Source: Candidatus Rokuibacteriota bacterium (GTDB lineage Bacteria > Methylomirabilota > Methylomirabilia > Rokubacteriales > CSP1-6). Taken from it: a stretch of DNA of 46,001 nucleotides. A program made the position numbers and the translations under genes. The stretch spans positions 1 to 46,001 of the forward strand of contig JACPSW010000015.1 in NCBI GenBank assembly GCA_016193045.1, given 5' to 3'. Positions 1-8,170 of the stretch are shown here, one piece after another (positions within the stretch are counted from its first letter, which is position 1; each line of letters starts with the position of its first letter). The notes below the pieces were generated by a model. The model did no database searches. It was not told the DNA's origin and saw only the letters and a list, made by a program, of their open reading frames with translations.

Positions 1-144
1 CTCGAAGGCTTCGGCCTGGCCGCAGCGCCCACAGCGAAAACCCTCTGGCCACCGGCACGCGGCCAGGTAGTTCCTACAGCCGTCGTCATCCCGGAATCGA
101 GCCTGGAACTCTTTCAAAGATCTCGGGAAATCGGGCCGGCCCAC
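1..144 (-). CDS. IS1595-family (ISXO2-like) transposase, N-terminal fragment at window edge
   Basis: Read on the minus strand from a GTG at 144, 48 codons stay open to the window edge. The peptide has the N-terminal signature of IS1595-type transposases: a FPRSLKEFQ-like start, a C-x-NYL-x3-RWPEGF segment and a CGRC zinc-ribbon half. The stop codon just upstream of the GTG and the match from the first residues make this a true N-terminus, not an internal fragment. The catalytic domain lies outside the window, so whether the element is intact cannot be judged. It lies downstream of the gamma-glutamyltransferase gene on the same strand. Confidence 0.72.
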   Translation of the reverse strand, partial: MGRPDFPRSLKEFQARFRDDDGCRNYLAACRWPEGFRCGRCGQAEAFE

Positions 145-179
145 CCCGCCACACTATCCCTGGGGGCGTTCGGAGTCAA

Positions 180-207
180 CCCGATAGGCACAAGCTACGA
201 TATCGGG
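180..207. repeat. Short inverted repeat between transposase and ggt
   Basis: CCCGATA (180-186) and TATCGGG (201-207) form a 7-bp inverted repeat with a 14-nt spacer. It lies between the transposase start and the end of the gamma-glutamyltransferase gene. It could be part of the IS terminal region or a weak hairpin after ggt; no T-run follows on either strand. The rest of 145-273 shows nothing I recognise. Confidence 0.3.
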
Positions 208-273
208 AAGTTCGGGCACGTCGCGCGACCGCTTCCCTCAGCGCCGATGCGGCGCAAGGATCGACGGGGGTGC

Positions 274-2028
274 CTACCAGCCGATGGCGTGACTGCCGCG
301 CCGGGGATCGGCGGCGGCCAGGAGCGTCCCGTCCGGCCTCACCACAATGGCGCAGACCGCCCCCGCGCGCCAGTCCAGCTCCGGCCAGCGCTCGACGCGG
401 TGCCCCAGCCCGGCCAGTCCCTCGGCCGTCTCTGAAGAAATCTGCGCCTCCAGGTTCAGCTGGCCGGGGAACGCCGTGTGGGGCCAGAAAGAATCCGGGA
501 AGCTCCTGGAGGCGACGCGCGGGGCCTCCACGGCCAGCTGGGGCGGCATCCCGAAGACCGCGATGTTGAGGAAGGCCTGGAGCATGGCCTGCTGCTGAAC
601 GTCGCCCCCCGGTGTCCCGAACGGCATGAAGAGCCGCCCGTCCTTGAACACCATGGCCGGCGTGGGGGTGAGGCGGGGGCGCTTGCCCGGGGCGACGGCG
701 CTCGGGTGGCCCGGGTCGAGCCAGGACTGGGAGCCGCGCGGGGAGACGACGCAGCCGACGCCCGGGACCACGGGCGAGTCCACCGGGGGATCGCTCGGCG
801 TGGCCGAAAAGGCGTTGCCCTCCGCATCCACGACGGCCACGTAGCTCGTATCGAGGGCGCGCGCGCCCCGGGGGCGGGCGGCGGCAGGCGGCACGTAGCC
901 GTTCTTCACCGCCGCCAGCCCCGGCGGGTCCCCGGGCGGCGTCTCGATCCACGCGTGGTCGTCGTGGATCAGGGCTCGACGGGCCTGCGCGTAGGATTTT
1001 GAGAGGAGCCCATCCGCCGGGACCTTCACGTGGTTGGGATCCCCGTAATAGGCCTCGCGGTCGGCGAAGGCGAGCTTGATCGCCTCCGCCAGCAGGTGGA
1101 GGTACCGGGGCGAGTTGTGACCCAGCGCGCCCAGATCGTACGGCTCGAGGAGGTTCAGCAGCTGGAGCAGCACGGGCCCCTGGCACCAGAAGCCGCACGC
1201 CGCGACTTCGAGCTCGCGGAAGGTCGTCCGCAGCGCCGGCGCCACCTCCACGCTGAACTCGGCCAGGTCTTCGGGCGTGACGAGGCCCCCTTCCTGATGG
1301 TGGAAGGCGCAGATCGCCTCGGCGATCTCGCCCCGGTAGAACGCGTCCCGCGCCGCCTTGATGCCTTCCGCGCGGCTCCGGGCACGGCGCTCGGCGGCGA
1401 TCATGGTCTCGATGGTCCGGGCCAGCTCGGGCTGGACGAAGCGCTCGCCGGCGGCCCGCGGCCGGCCCTCGGGAAGGTAGAGGGCGGCGGTGGTGGGCCA
1501 GCGGCGGAAGGCCGCCTCGTTGTCTCGGATGAGGGACGCGGAGAAGACGGAGAGCGGAAACCCTTCGGCCGCGCACTCGAGCGCGGGGGCGGCGACCTCG
1601 GCAAAGGTTCGCGTTCCCCAGAGGGCGAGGGCGGTGCACCAGGCGTCAGGCGCAGCGGGCACCACGGTGCGGAGGACGCCGAGGGGAATCTCCCCGCCGC
1701 AGCGCTCCTTGAAGAACTCGACACTCGCGCGCCTGGGCCAGGGCCCGACGCCCGACACGGTGTGGGTCTCGCGGGTCTTTGCCAGGTGAACGATGATGGG
1801 CGCGACGCCCGCGAAGCTCACCATGTCGGGATGGACCACGCCCAGGCAGATGCCCGCCGCGATCCCCGCGTCAATGGCGTTGCCACCGGCTTCCAGGATT
1901 CTGGCCGCGGCCTGGGCGGCGAGCGGATGACCGGCGGCCACCATCCAGCGGCGACCCATGACCTGGGTGGACCGGCCCGGCGAGAAATCCCTGGGCCCGA
2001 TCCGGGACTGCGCGGCATCGAGGGTCAT
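274..2028 (-). CDS. Gamma-glutamyltransferase family protein (Ntn hydrolase)
   Basis: Predicted 584-aa Ntn-hydrolase of the gamma-glutamyltransferase family, which cleaves or transfers gamma-glutamyl groups from glutathione and related compounds after autocleavage. The N-terminal half has the family's AAGHPLAAQAA and GGNAIDAG segments. The likely autocleavage/nucleophile threonine is about residue 394 in DTSYVAVVD-x-EGNAFS, and the small-subunit part keeps a GTPGGD glycine loop. The start is placed at the ATG at 2028: an in-frame ATG at 2139 would overlap the divergent gene. No signal peptide is apparent, so a cytoplasmic location is likely, unlike classical periplasmic GGT. The divergent neighbour is a gamma-glutamyl amide hydrolase, suggesting a shared role in gamma-glutamyl compound turnover. 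Exact substrate unknown. Confidence 0.85.
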   Translation of the reverse strand: MTLDAAQSRIGPRDFSPGRSTQVMGRRWMVAAGHPLAAQAAARILEAGGNAIDAGIAAGICLGVVHPDMVSFAGVAPIIVHLAKTRETHTVSGVGPWPRRASVEFFKERCGGEIPLGVLRTVVPAAPDAWCTALALWGTRTFAEVAAPALECAAEGFPLSVFSASLIRDNEAAFRRWPTTAALYLPEGRPRAAGERFVQPELARTIETMIAAERRARSRAEGIKAARDAFYRGEIAEAICAFHHQEGGLVTPEDLAEFSVEVAPALRTTFRELEVAACGFWCQGPVLLQLLNLLEPYDLGALGHNSPRYLHLLAEAIKLAFADREAYYGDPNHVKVPADGLLSKSYAQARRALIHDDHAWIETPPGDPPGLAAVKNGYVPPAAARPRGARALDTSYVAVVDAEGNAFSATPSDPPVDSPVVPGVGCVVSPRGSQSWLDPGHPSAVAPGKRPRLTPTPAMVFKDGRLFMPFGTPGGDVQQQAMLQAFLNIAVFGMPPQLAVEAPRVASRSFPDSFWPHTAFPGQLNLEAQISSETAEGLAGLGHRVERWPELDWRAGAVCAIVVRPDGTLLAAADPRRGSHAIGW

Positions 2029-2052
2029 GGCTCGTATGGAAACACAGGCGCG

Positions 2053-2082
2053 ATGACGGGTCAAATCGACCTGTGATATCGT
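2053..2082 (+). promoter_or_regulatory. Possible promoter for the PuuD-like gene
   Basis: ATGACG (2053-2058), an 18-nt spacer, then an extended -10 of TGA-TATCGT (TATCGT 2077-2082). Transcription would start at or very near the GTG at 2090, giving a leaderless or almost leaderless mRNA. The match is modest. Confidence 0.3.
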
Positions 2083-2089
2083 GGAGAGC

Positions 2090-2815
2090 GTGAGCCGTCC
2101 GCCGCTGATCGGCGTCACGACCTCCATCACCGTCGGCAAGCATCCCGAACGGGCCTACGTCAATTCCGCCTACCTGGCGGCGATCCAGACGGCCGGCGGC
2201 GTCCCCGTGCCGATCCCGCCCCAGCTCGACGCCCGCGCCCGGGACGAGATCCTGGCCATCTTGGACGGCTACCTCCTGACCGGGGGCGGCGACCTCGATC
2301 CCACCACCTTCAACGAGCCGCCGCACCCCACGCTCTTCGAGGTGGCGCCGGCGCGCGATGGCCTGGAGATCGCGCTCGTGCGTTACGCGGTGGAGGCGAA
2401 GAAACCCCTGCTGGCGGTCTGCCGCGGGATCCAGGTCCTCAACGTCGCGCGGGGAGGGAGCCTCTTCCAGGACGTGGCCAGCGACCCGGGGACCGACATC
2501 CAGCACCAGCAGGACAAGGACGGGAAGCCGCGGGACGAGCCCACCCACCCGGTCAAGGTCGTGGCGGGGAGCCGCCTGGCTCAAGTGCTGGGGACGACGG
2601 ACCTCCGCGTGAACAGCATGCACCACCAGGCGGTGAAGGCGGTGGGGCGGGGGCTCGTGCCCGTGGCCTTCGCCCCGGACACGATCATCGAAGGGGTCGA
2701 GCTGGAGGACGCGAGCCGTTTCATCCTCGGCGTCCAGTGGCACCCCGAGGAGCTCACCGAGCGGGATCCGTCGGCGCGCCGGCTCTTCACCGCCCTCGTC
2801 GCCGCCTGTCGCTAG
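2090..2815 (+). CDS. Gamma-glutamyl-gamma-aminobutyrate hydrolase-like class I amidotransferase (PuuD family)
   Basis: Predicted 241-aa class I glutamine-amidotransferase-fold hydrolase. The nucleophile cysteine is about residue 111 in AVCRGIQVLN, and the catalytic histidine and glutamate are in VQWHPEE. The N-terminus (PLIGVTTS) and the TGGGDLDP loop are typical of the PuuD family, which hydrolyses gamma-glutamyl-GABA in the putrescine pathway. Only this step is encoded here: no other puu genes are nearby, so the substrate may be another gamma-glutamyl amide. The GTG at 2090 is chosen because of the -10 box ending at 2082; a GTG at 2081 is also in frame. Divergent from ggt. Confidence 0.82.
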   Translation: MSRPPLIGVTTSITVGKHPERAYVNSAYLAAIQTAGGVPVPIPPQLDARARDEILAILDGYLLTGGGDLDPTTFNEPPHPTLFEVAPARDGLEIALVRYAVEAKKPLLAVCRGIQVLNVARGGSLFQDVASDPGTDIQHQQDKDGKPRDEPTHPVKVVAGSRLAQVLGTTDLRVNSMHHQAVKAVGRGLVPVAFAPDTIIEGVELEDASRFILGVQWHPEELTERDPSARRLFTALVAACR

Positions 2816-2844
2816 TAGTCCGCCCCGACCAGGAGACGCGGCCC

Positions 2845-3618
2845 GTGCCCTGGGACCCCGCGCAGTACCTGAAGTTCACAGACCATCGTTTGCGACCAGC
2901 AGTCGATCTCTTGAGCCGCATTGACATCGCCAACCCAGCCGAGGTCTACGACCTGGGCGCCGGCGCTGGCAACGTGACCCGGCTGCTCAAGACGCGCTGG
3001 CCGAACGCGCGCATCACCGGCGTGGATGAGTCTCAGGAGATGCTGGCGAAGGCGGCAGCCGGGGATCCCGAGATCGTGTGGCAGCGAGCGGACCTGGCGA
3101 CGTGGCGGCCGCTGCGACCGGCCGCGGTCATTTACTCCAACGCCGCTCTCCATTGGCTTGGCGACCACGACCGGCTGTTCCCCGCCCTGTTTTCCGCGCT
3201 GGCGCCGGGAGGCGTGCTCGCGGTGCAGATGCCCCGCAATTTCTCGGCCCCGTCCCACACCGCCATCGGCGAAGCGGTCCGGAGCGGACCCTGGCGTCCG
3301 AAACTGGAGCCATTGTTCCGGCCGGCGCCGGTGGCCGAACCCGCCTTCTATTTCGGCCTACTGGCCCCCCGAGCGGCGGCGCTCGACATCTGGGAGACCG
3401 AGTACCTCCAGGCGCTCGAAGGCGACCACCCCGTGAAGGAGTGGACCAAGGGCACGTGGCTGAGACCGCTGCTCGACGCCCTCGACGAGCCCGAGCGAAA
3501 CCGCTTCGAGGCGTGTTACGCCGAGCTGGTTGCGCACGCCTACCCACGCCGCCCCGACGGCCGCACGCTGTTTCCGTTTCGACGCCTTTTCATCGTGGCC
3601 AGGGCTCCCGAGGACTGA
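2845..3618 (+). CDS. tam: Class I SAM methyltransferase, trans-aconitate 2-methyltransferase-like
   Basis: Predicted 257-aa class I methyltransferase. The start MPWDPAQYLKF matches the Tam family, and motif I for SAM binding is VYDLGAGAGN, about residues 33-42. The IYSNAALHWL segment and the WETEYLQ-x-L region with a later WTKGTWL also recall trans-aconitate 2-methyltransferase, which caps trans-aconitate as a methyl ester. The GTG start at 2845 is preceded by AGGAG about 10 nt upstream. It follows the PuuD-like gene by 29 nt and may be cotranscribed, although no functional link is obvious. Confidence 0.78.
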   Translation: MPWDPAQYLKFTDHRLRPAVDLLSRIDIANPAEVYDLGAGAGNVTRLLKTRWPNARITGVDESQEMLAKAAAGDPEIVWQRADLATWRPLRPAAVIYSNAALHWLGDHDRLFPALFSALAPGGVLAVQMPRNFSAPSHTAIGEAVRSGPWRPKLEPLFRPAPVAEPAFYFGLLAPRAAALDIWETEYLQALEGDHPVKEWTKGTWLRPLLDALDEPERNRFEACYAELVAHAYPRRPDGRTLFPFRRLFIVARAPED

Positions 3619-3720
3619 GCGGCGAGACCGGCCCGTTCCTGGGCATTGCGGGCCCTCGATTTGACCCAGCGAATGAGTCGCGGACGGCGGAGCCGGGGGA
3701 ATGGCCCCGGGGCTGCGCGT

Positions 3721-3751
3721 CTCCTAGCCCACTCCTAGCCCCTCCTAGCCC
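3721..3751 (+). repeat. Three tandem copies of the 10-mer CTCCTAGCCC
   Basis: CTCCTAGCCC occurs at 3721-3730, 3732-3741 and 3742-3751, the first two separated by one A. It sits in the 338-bp gap between convergent genes, just before the structured repeat at 3782-3923. The rest of the gap, 3619-3720, shows no feature I can identify. Confidence 0.6.
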
Positions 3752-3755
3752 GGAC

Positions 3756-3949
3756 TATTCACGAACGGCGCGCGCGCGACGGGGCGGGTGGCGCGGGGTG
3801 CGGTCCCGCGGGACGGGCGGAGTGGGACCCCCTCGGCCCGTCCGCAGCTCACCTGAGCTGCGTTCTGGCGAGCGGGTGACGGAGCGCGGCCAGCGGGGCT
3901 GCACCCCGCGACAGGACCCGCCCACCACGCCGATGTGCGTTCATGAATA
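3756..3949 (+). repeat. Family II structured intergenic repeat, copy A
   Basis: A conserved core at 3782-3923 begins GGGCGGGTGGC and ends GCGACAGGACCCGCCC, closing with an 8-bp self-complementary stem (3782-3789 with 3916-3923). Internal blocks GGCGGAGTGGGACCCC (3816-3831) and CGGGTGACGGAGC (3873-3885) are identical in copy B. Between them is a GCAGCTC/GAGCTGC hairpin. An outer pair, 3756-3767 with 3938-3949, matches at 11 of 12 positions with one G-T pair. It lies between convergent genes. Function unknown; it could be an RNA structure, a two-sided terminator or a small mobile element. Confidence 0.7.
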
Positions 3950-3956
3950 ATCCGCG

Positions 3957-4805
3957 CTAGACGAGCCGCCAGCGCGACGGCGCGTTGGGGACGAACTCCT
4001 CGCGGACCCGCCCTTCCCGCTTCAGCTTCACCAGGTGGGAGTGAACCGACATCCCGGCCGCGTAATGCAGCGCCGGGGATACGTCGGCGTAGATCCGGGC
4101 CACCATCTCAGGGATGGTGTGGAGGCCGTCCCCCAGCGCATCCAGGATCTGGCGCTCCCGCATCAGGCGGTGGTCGATGTACTCCTGGATCTTCGCCGCC
4201 GCGTCCTCGATCACCGGCCCGTGGGCCGGGTAGATGCGCCGGACGTCCAGCCCCTGGAGCCGTCGCAGCGAGGCCATGTAGTCGGCGAGGTCGCCGTCGT
4301 CGGGCGGGATGACGGTCGTCGTGCCCCCGAGGATCAGATCCCCGGTGAAGAGCGCCTTCTCCTCCGCCAGGTAGTAGCAGAGGTGGTCCGACGCGTGGCC
4401 CGGCGTGTGGATCGCCACGAGCGTCACGCCGGCCCCTGTGACGGTGGCCCCGTCGGCCAGATTCTCCATCGGCCCGGGGAGCTCGGCGTCGCGGTAGATC
4501 ATCTTGGCGACCCCGATGCTGCGAAACATCTCTCTCAGCTGGGGGACCCCGCCCATGTGGTCCCTGTGGCGGTGGGTGAGGAGGATCCGGGACGGGCGCG
4601 GCCAGCCGCGCTGCTTCAGGTAGTCGGCCAGCAGCGGAAGGTATTCGGGCACGCCGGCGCCGGTGTCCAGCAGGATCGGATCCTTCCGGCCCACCAGGTA
4701 GGTGTTGGTCCCCGGCCCCGTCATGAGGCCCGGGTTGAGGCCGAGGACCCGCCCCACCAGACCGCTCGGCGTCGCCGTGCGCGGGAACTCGGGCGCGCGG
4801 CTCAT
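3957..4805 (-). CDS. Metallo-beta-lactamase-fold hydrolase (LACTB2-like)
   Basis: Predicted 282-aa MBL-fold enzyme. The metal-binding motif THRHRDH is at residues 77-83, with further ligand motifs TPGHASD and FTGDLIL. The last 60 or so residues look like the winged-helix tail of LACTB2-type proteins (AALHYAAGMSVHSHLVKLKREG). Family members include RNases and thioester or glyoxalase-II-like hydrolases. Being last in an acyl-CoA dehydrogenase operon, with its start 1 nt beyond the NUDIX stop codon, suggests a hydrolase acting on CoA or acyl-CoA-derived compounds; that is inference. Soluble, no signal peptide. Confidence 0.85.
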   Translation of the reverse strand: MSRAPEFPRTATPSGLVGRVLGLNPGLMTGPGTNTYLVGRKDPILLDTGAGVPEYLPLLADYLKQRGWPRPSRILLTHRHRDHMGGVPQLREMFRSIGVAKMIYRDAELPGPMENLADGATVTGAGVTLVAIHTPGHASDHLCYYLAEEKALFTGDLILGGTTTVIPPDDGDLADYMASLRRLQGLDVRRIYPAHGPVIEDAAAKIQEYIDHRLMRERQILDALGDGLHTIPEMVARIYADVSPALHYAAGMSVHSHLVKLKREGRVREEFVPNAPSRWRLV

Positions 4806-4806
4806 C

Positions 4807-5622
4807 CTACGGGTGCCAGGAGGGCTTGTCGGAGGTCCAGACGCCCTGCGTCCAGTCGTACCCGGCGCCGTAGAACTCCACCCGGTCCACGATCCCGTGG
4901 AACTTGTGGCGGCCGTCGGCGTGGGCGGCCCAGAGGTCGTCGAGAGAGTTGAACTGAGCGAGATACCCGAGCGCGTACTCCTGCGGCTCGGCCATGGCGA
5001 ACTCCCCGGCCCGGCAGCGGCGGTAGCCCTCCCGCGCGCCGATCCAGAAGCCCTCGGAGGTCTCCTCGAAGAAGAGGCGCGGCTCCTGCCCCGCGGGGAG
5101 CGGCGAGACGAAGAAGCGCGCGGTGAAGCGGATGGGGCTCGACGGGGGCGTGATGAAGTGGGCGAGGTAGCGGAGGGGGGCCGCGTCGTAGAACCAGCCC
5201 GCCCGGGCGAGCAGCACGGTCAGCTCCACCTCGCCCGCCATGAGGACCTTCCGGGAGCGCTCCATCTGATCCGCCACGGCCGGATCGCGGCGATCGATCG
5301 GCGCGCCCTGGGCGTCGCAGGCCATCAGCACGCCGGTCTCCTCGAAGAGCTCGCGGATCGCCGCGACCCAGAAGGCGAGAGACGGCAGGCCCTCCTCGTT
5401 CTGGAGCCGCTCCGCCGCCGTCTCGGCGTCGAGGCCCCGAACGCGGGCCACCGTCTCGGAGGTGGCATCCGCCGGGCTCACGCGTCCACCGGGGAAGGCG
5501 TAGAAACCGCCGAGGAAGCGCATCTCCTCGTGGCGGCGGATCATGTAGAGCTCCACCGGCTCGGCAGAGCCCGGCCGCACGAGGACGACGGAGGCGGCCG
5601 GCTTCGGCTGGACAGGATTCAC
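4807..5622 (-). CDS. NUDIX hydrolase with split NUDIX box (NUDT19/CoA-diphosphatase-like)
   Basis: Predicted 271-aa NUDIX enzyme. The N-terminal part reads AASVVLVRP, then FYAFPGGRVSPAD, but the catalytic RELFEETGVL half follows only after about 35 extra residues. Such an insertion in the box is known from peroxisomal NUDT19-type CoA diphosphatases. Neighbouring acyl-CoA dehydrogenase genes support a CoA or acyl-CoA pyrophosphatase role, which remains inference. The start is uncertain: no ATG fits, so the GTG at 5622 is used, without a clear Shine-Dalgarno sequence; an in-frame GTG lies some 50 nt further upstream. It is followed 1 nt later by the MBL-fold hydrolase. Confidence 0.82.
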   Translation of the reverse strand: MNPVQPKPAASVVLVRPGSAEPVELYMIRRHEEMRFLGGFYAFPGGRVSPADATSETVARVRGLDAETAAERLQNEEGLPSLAFWVAAIRELFEETGVLMACDAQGAPIDRRDPAVADQMERSRKVLMAGEVELTVLLARAGWFYDAAPLRYLAHFITPPSSPIRFTARFFVSPLPAGQEPRLFFEETSEGFWIGAREGYRRCRAGEFAMAEPQEYALGYLAQFNSLDDLWAAHADGRHKFHGIVDRVEFYGAGYDWTQGVWTSDKPSWHP

Positions 5623-5750
5623 AGCGTGCCGGGCCGAATGACGAGCCAGACAAGGCCCGAGGGAGGAGCCCACCGGAGGCGTACGCGGTTGTACGTTGAG
5701 GATGGGCGACGACCGAGAACGCCGTATGGTGAAGTCAGTCGGGCCGGCAC

Positions 5751-6890
5751 TTACAGATTGATGAGCTGGGCGACTCGCTCGCGGTGATAGGTGGCGTCGC
5801 CGAAGGTGAACTCGGAGCCCTTGGCCCGCTTGAAGTAGAGGTGGAGGTCGTGCTCCCACGTGAAGCCGATCCCGCCGTGGAGCTGGATCCCCGCCGCCGC
5901 CACCTTCCGGTAGGCGTCGGAGACGTAGGCCTTGGCCATGGAGGCCGCCAGGGGCGCTTCGGCCACCTGCTCGTCCACCGCCCACGCGGCGTAGTAGGTG
6001 ATGGATTTGGCGTTCTCGACGTCCACGAGCATGTCGGCCGCGCGGTGCTTGACGCCCTGGTAGGAGCCGATGGGCTTGCCGAACGCCACGCGGATCTTGG
6101 CGTACTCGGTGGTCATGTCCAGGATCTTCTGGGCGCCGCCGCACATCTCGGCGCAGAGCGCCACGGTGGCCCGGTCCACGACCCGCGCCAGCGGCCGCCA
6201 CCCCTTCCCCTTCTCACCCACCAGCGCATCGGCCCCGACGCTCACGTCCTTCAGGGTCACCTCGCAGAGCTTGCGGGTCTGATCCATGGTGGGGAGCAGC
6301 TTCACCTCCATGCCCTTGGCGTCCCTGGGAAGCAGGAAGAGGCTGACGCCGTCCTCGGGGGAGGCGCCATTGGCCGTCCGCGCCACCACCACCAGGGCGT
6401 CGGCGGTGTGGGCGTCGTGGACGAAGAGCTTGGTGCCCGAGAGCGTGAAGCCGCCCCGCGCCTCGCGGGCCTGGAGCGTCACGCCGGCGGCGTCCCAGCG
6501 GGCGCCGGGCTCGGTCCAGGCCAGGGTGGCCTTGGCCGAGCCACCCGAGATCTTGGTCAGCCACTCCTTCTTCTGGCTCTCGGAGCCGGCTTCCTGGATG
6601 GCGAGACCGCCAAGAAGCACCGTGGAAAAATACGGGCCCGGCATGACGGCGCGACCCATCTCCTCCATGAGGACGGTGAGGTCCACGAACCCCAGCCCGA
6701 CGCCGCCGAAGGCCTCGGGGTAGATCAGGCCCAGCCACCCCTGCTCCGCCAGCTTCTGCCAGAAGTCGGGCGTCACGCCGGCGGGCTCGTCCATCATCTT
6801 GCGGACGAAGGTGGAGGGGCACTCGTTCTCGAAGAACTTCCGCGCCGTGGCGCGGAGCATCTCCTGTTCCTGGTTGAACCCGAAGTCCAT
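5751..6890 (-). CDS. Acyl-CoA dehydrogenase family protein, likely non-catalytic partner subunit
   Basis: Predicted 379-aa flavoprotein of the acyl-CoA dehydrogenase family: N-terminal helical domain starting MDFGFNQEQEML, middle beta domain with LAWTEPGARW, and C-terminal domain with HGGIGFTWEHDLHLYFKR. The usual catalytic glutamate motif (EGT near the C-terminus) is not present; the corresponding end reads GSEFTFGDATYHRER. Family knowledge: such chains pair with a catalytic chain in alpha2-beta2 enzymes such as the actinobacterial FadE28/FadE29 type. The gene begins 4 nt after its upstream partner ends, so they are surely cotranscribed. Substrate unknown. Confidence 0.88.
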   Translation of the reverse strand: MDFGFNQEQEMLRATARKFFENECPSTFVRKMMDEPAGVTPDFWQKLAEQGWLGLIYPEAFGGVGLGFVDLTVLMEEMGRAVMPGPYFSTVLLGGLAIQEAGSESQKKEWLTKISGGSAKATLAWTEPGARWDAAGVTLQAREARGGFTLSGTKLFVHDAHTADALVVVARTANGASPEDGVSLFLLPRDAKGMEVKLLPTMDQTRKLCEVTLKDVSVGADALVGEKGKGWRPLARVVDRATVALCAEMCGGAQKILDMTTEYAKIRVAFGKPIGSYQGVKHRAADMLVDVENAKSITYYAAWAVDEQVAEAPLAASMAKAYVSDAYRKVAAAGIQLHGGIGFTWEHDLHLYFKRAKGSEFTFGDATYHRERVAQLINL

Positions 6891-6894
6891 GGCG

Positions 6895-8091
6895 TTATCC
6901 CTTTGGCAGGCCGAGCACGCGCTCCCCGATGATGTTCTTCTGGATCTCGGTGGTCCCGCCCTCGACGGAGTTGGCGCGGGAGCGCAGGAAGGTGTACTGC
7001 CAGAGCCCCTGGTCCACGGCCCACTCGGTGCCGGCCATGAGCTGGTGGTAGGGCCCCTGGACCTCCATGGCGATATCCTGCAGGCGCTGGTGGGTTTCGC
7101 ACCACCAGATCTTCCCCGTGGAGGCCTCGGCCCCCGGCAGCTCGCCCTTCAGCAGCTTCGTGATGGCGCGCGCGCCCGTGTACTTGAAGGCCTCCGTGTC
7201 GATCCAGAGCTGGGCCAGCTTCTGGCGCACGAGCGGATCCTTGCTGGCGACGTCGCCATTCGTCTTCGTCCGCTGGGCCAGCCCCACGAGCGCGTCGAGC
7301 GCGATCCGGAGCCTCACTTGAAGACCAAAGCCCAGAGCCAGGCGCTCGTACATGAGCGTCGTGATCCCCACCTGCCAGCCGTTGTTGACGCCGCCCAGCA
7401 CGTTCTCGGCGGGCACGCGGACGTTCTCGAAAAATACCTCGTTGAATTCCGCATCCCCCGTGATCTGGCGGAGGGGCCGGACCGATACGCCCGGCGAGTG
7501 CATGTCGAGGAGGAAGTAGGTGATCCCCTTGTGCTTGGAGACGTCAGGATCGGTGCGCGCCAGGAGCATCATCCAGTCGGCCGCCTGCGCGATGCTGGTC
7601 CACACCTTCTGGCCGTTGACGACGAAGTGGTCGCGGTCGCGGACCGCGCGAGTCTGGAGCGACGCCAGGTCGCTGCCGGCGTTGGGCTCGGAGTACCCCT
7701 GGCACCAGATCTCCTCGCACGAGAGGATCTTGGCCAGGTACCGCTTCTTCTGCTCCTCGGTGCCGTAGGCGATGATGGTCGGGCCCGCCATCGCGATGCC
7801 GAGGATGTTGAGGACCGGCGGCGCCTTGGCCAGCGCCATCTCCTCGTGGAGGATGAACTCCTCCATGAAGGTCAGGCCGCGCCCGCCGTACTCCTTGGGC
7901 CAGGTGAGGCCGATGAAGCCCGCGTCGAAGAGCCGCTTCTGCCACTCGCGAAGGAACTTGTAGGCCTCCACGCGCGGCACGTCCGGGCCGCTGATGACAC
8001 GCGAGGTCCACTCCTTGGGCAGGTTCTGCTTGACCCAGGCCCGGACCTCGTTGCGGAAGGACTCCTGCTCGGGGGTCAGTCGGAAGTCCAT
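6895..8091 (-). CDS. Acyl-CoA dehydrogenase, catalytic-type subunit
   Basis: Predicted 398-aa acyl-CoA dehydrogenase, first gene of a four-gene minus-strand operon. It has the N-terminal RNEVRAWVKQNLP segment, the flavin-contact GYSEPNAGSDLASLQT motif, and at the C-terminus NSVEGGTTEIQKNIIGERVLGLP, which carries the glutamate expected to abstract the alpha proton of the acyl-CoA. Together with the downstream chain lacking that residue it probably forms a heteromeric enzyme. A TetR-type palindrome lies 21 nt upstream of the start codon. Electron acceptor (ETF) genes are not in the window. Confidence 0.9.
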   Translation of the reverse strand: MDFRLTPEQESFRNEVRAWVKQNLPKEWTSRVISGPDVPRVEAYKFLREWQKRLFDAGFIGLTWPKEYGGRGLTFMEEFILHEEMALAKAPPVLNILGIAMAGPTIIAYGTEEQKKRYLAKILSCEEIWCQGYSEPNAGSDLASLQTRAVRDRDHFVVNGQKVWTSIAQAADWMMLLARTDPDVSKHKGITYFLLDMHSPGVSVRPLRQITGDAEFNEVFFENVRVPAENVLGGVNNGWQVGITTLMYERLALGFGLQVRLRIALDALVGLAQRTKTNGDVASKDPLVRQKLAQLWIDTEAFKYTGARAITKLLKGELPGAEASTGKIWWCETHQRLQDIAMEVQGPYHQLMAGTEWAVDQGLWQYTFLRSRANSVEGGTTEIQKNIIGERVLGLPKG

Positions 8092-8111
8092 GCGTCCTCC
8101 TCAGGGCGGGA

Positions 8112-8127
8112 CTGAACGACCGTTCAG
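8112..8127. promoter_or_regulatory. TetR-type operator palindrome
   Basis: CTGAACG, two bases, CGTTCAG: 7-bp perfect arms. This is a typical target shape for TetR-family repressors that control fatty-acid and acyl-CoA genes. It sits between the divergent acyl-CoA dehydrogenase operon (21 nt from its start) and the M20 amidohydrolase gene (58 nt from its start), so it could control one or both. No tetR gene is in the window. Confidence 0.6.
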
Positions 8128-8170
8128 AGCCATTCTACGGAGCGAAACTCGCGAAAGTCAAGGGGGGCGG

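Noticed and set aside
2029..2139. Longer N-terminus for the gamma-glutamyltransferase from an ATG at 2139
   Set aside because: Would overlap the start of the divergent amidase gene, and the extra 37 residues show no family similarity or signal peptide.
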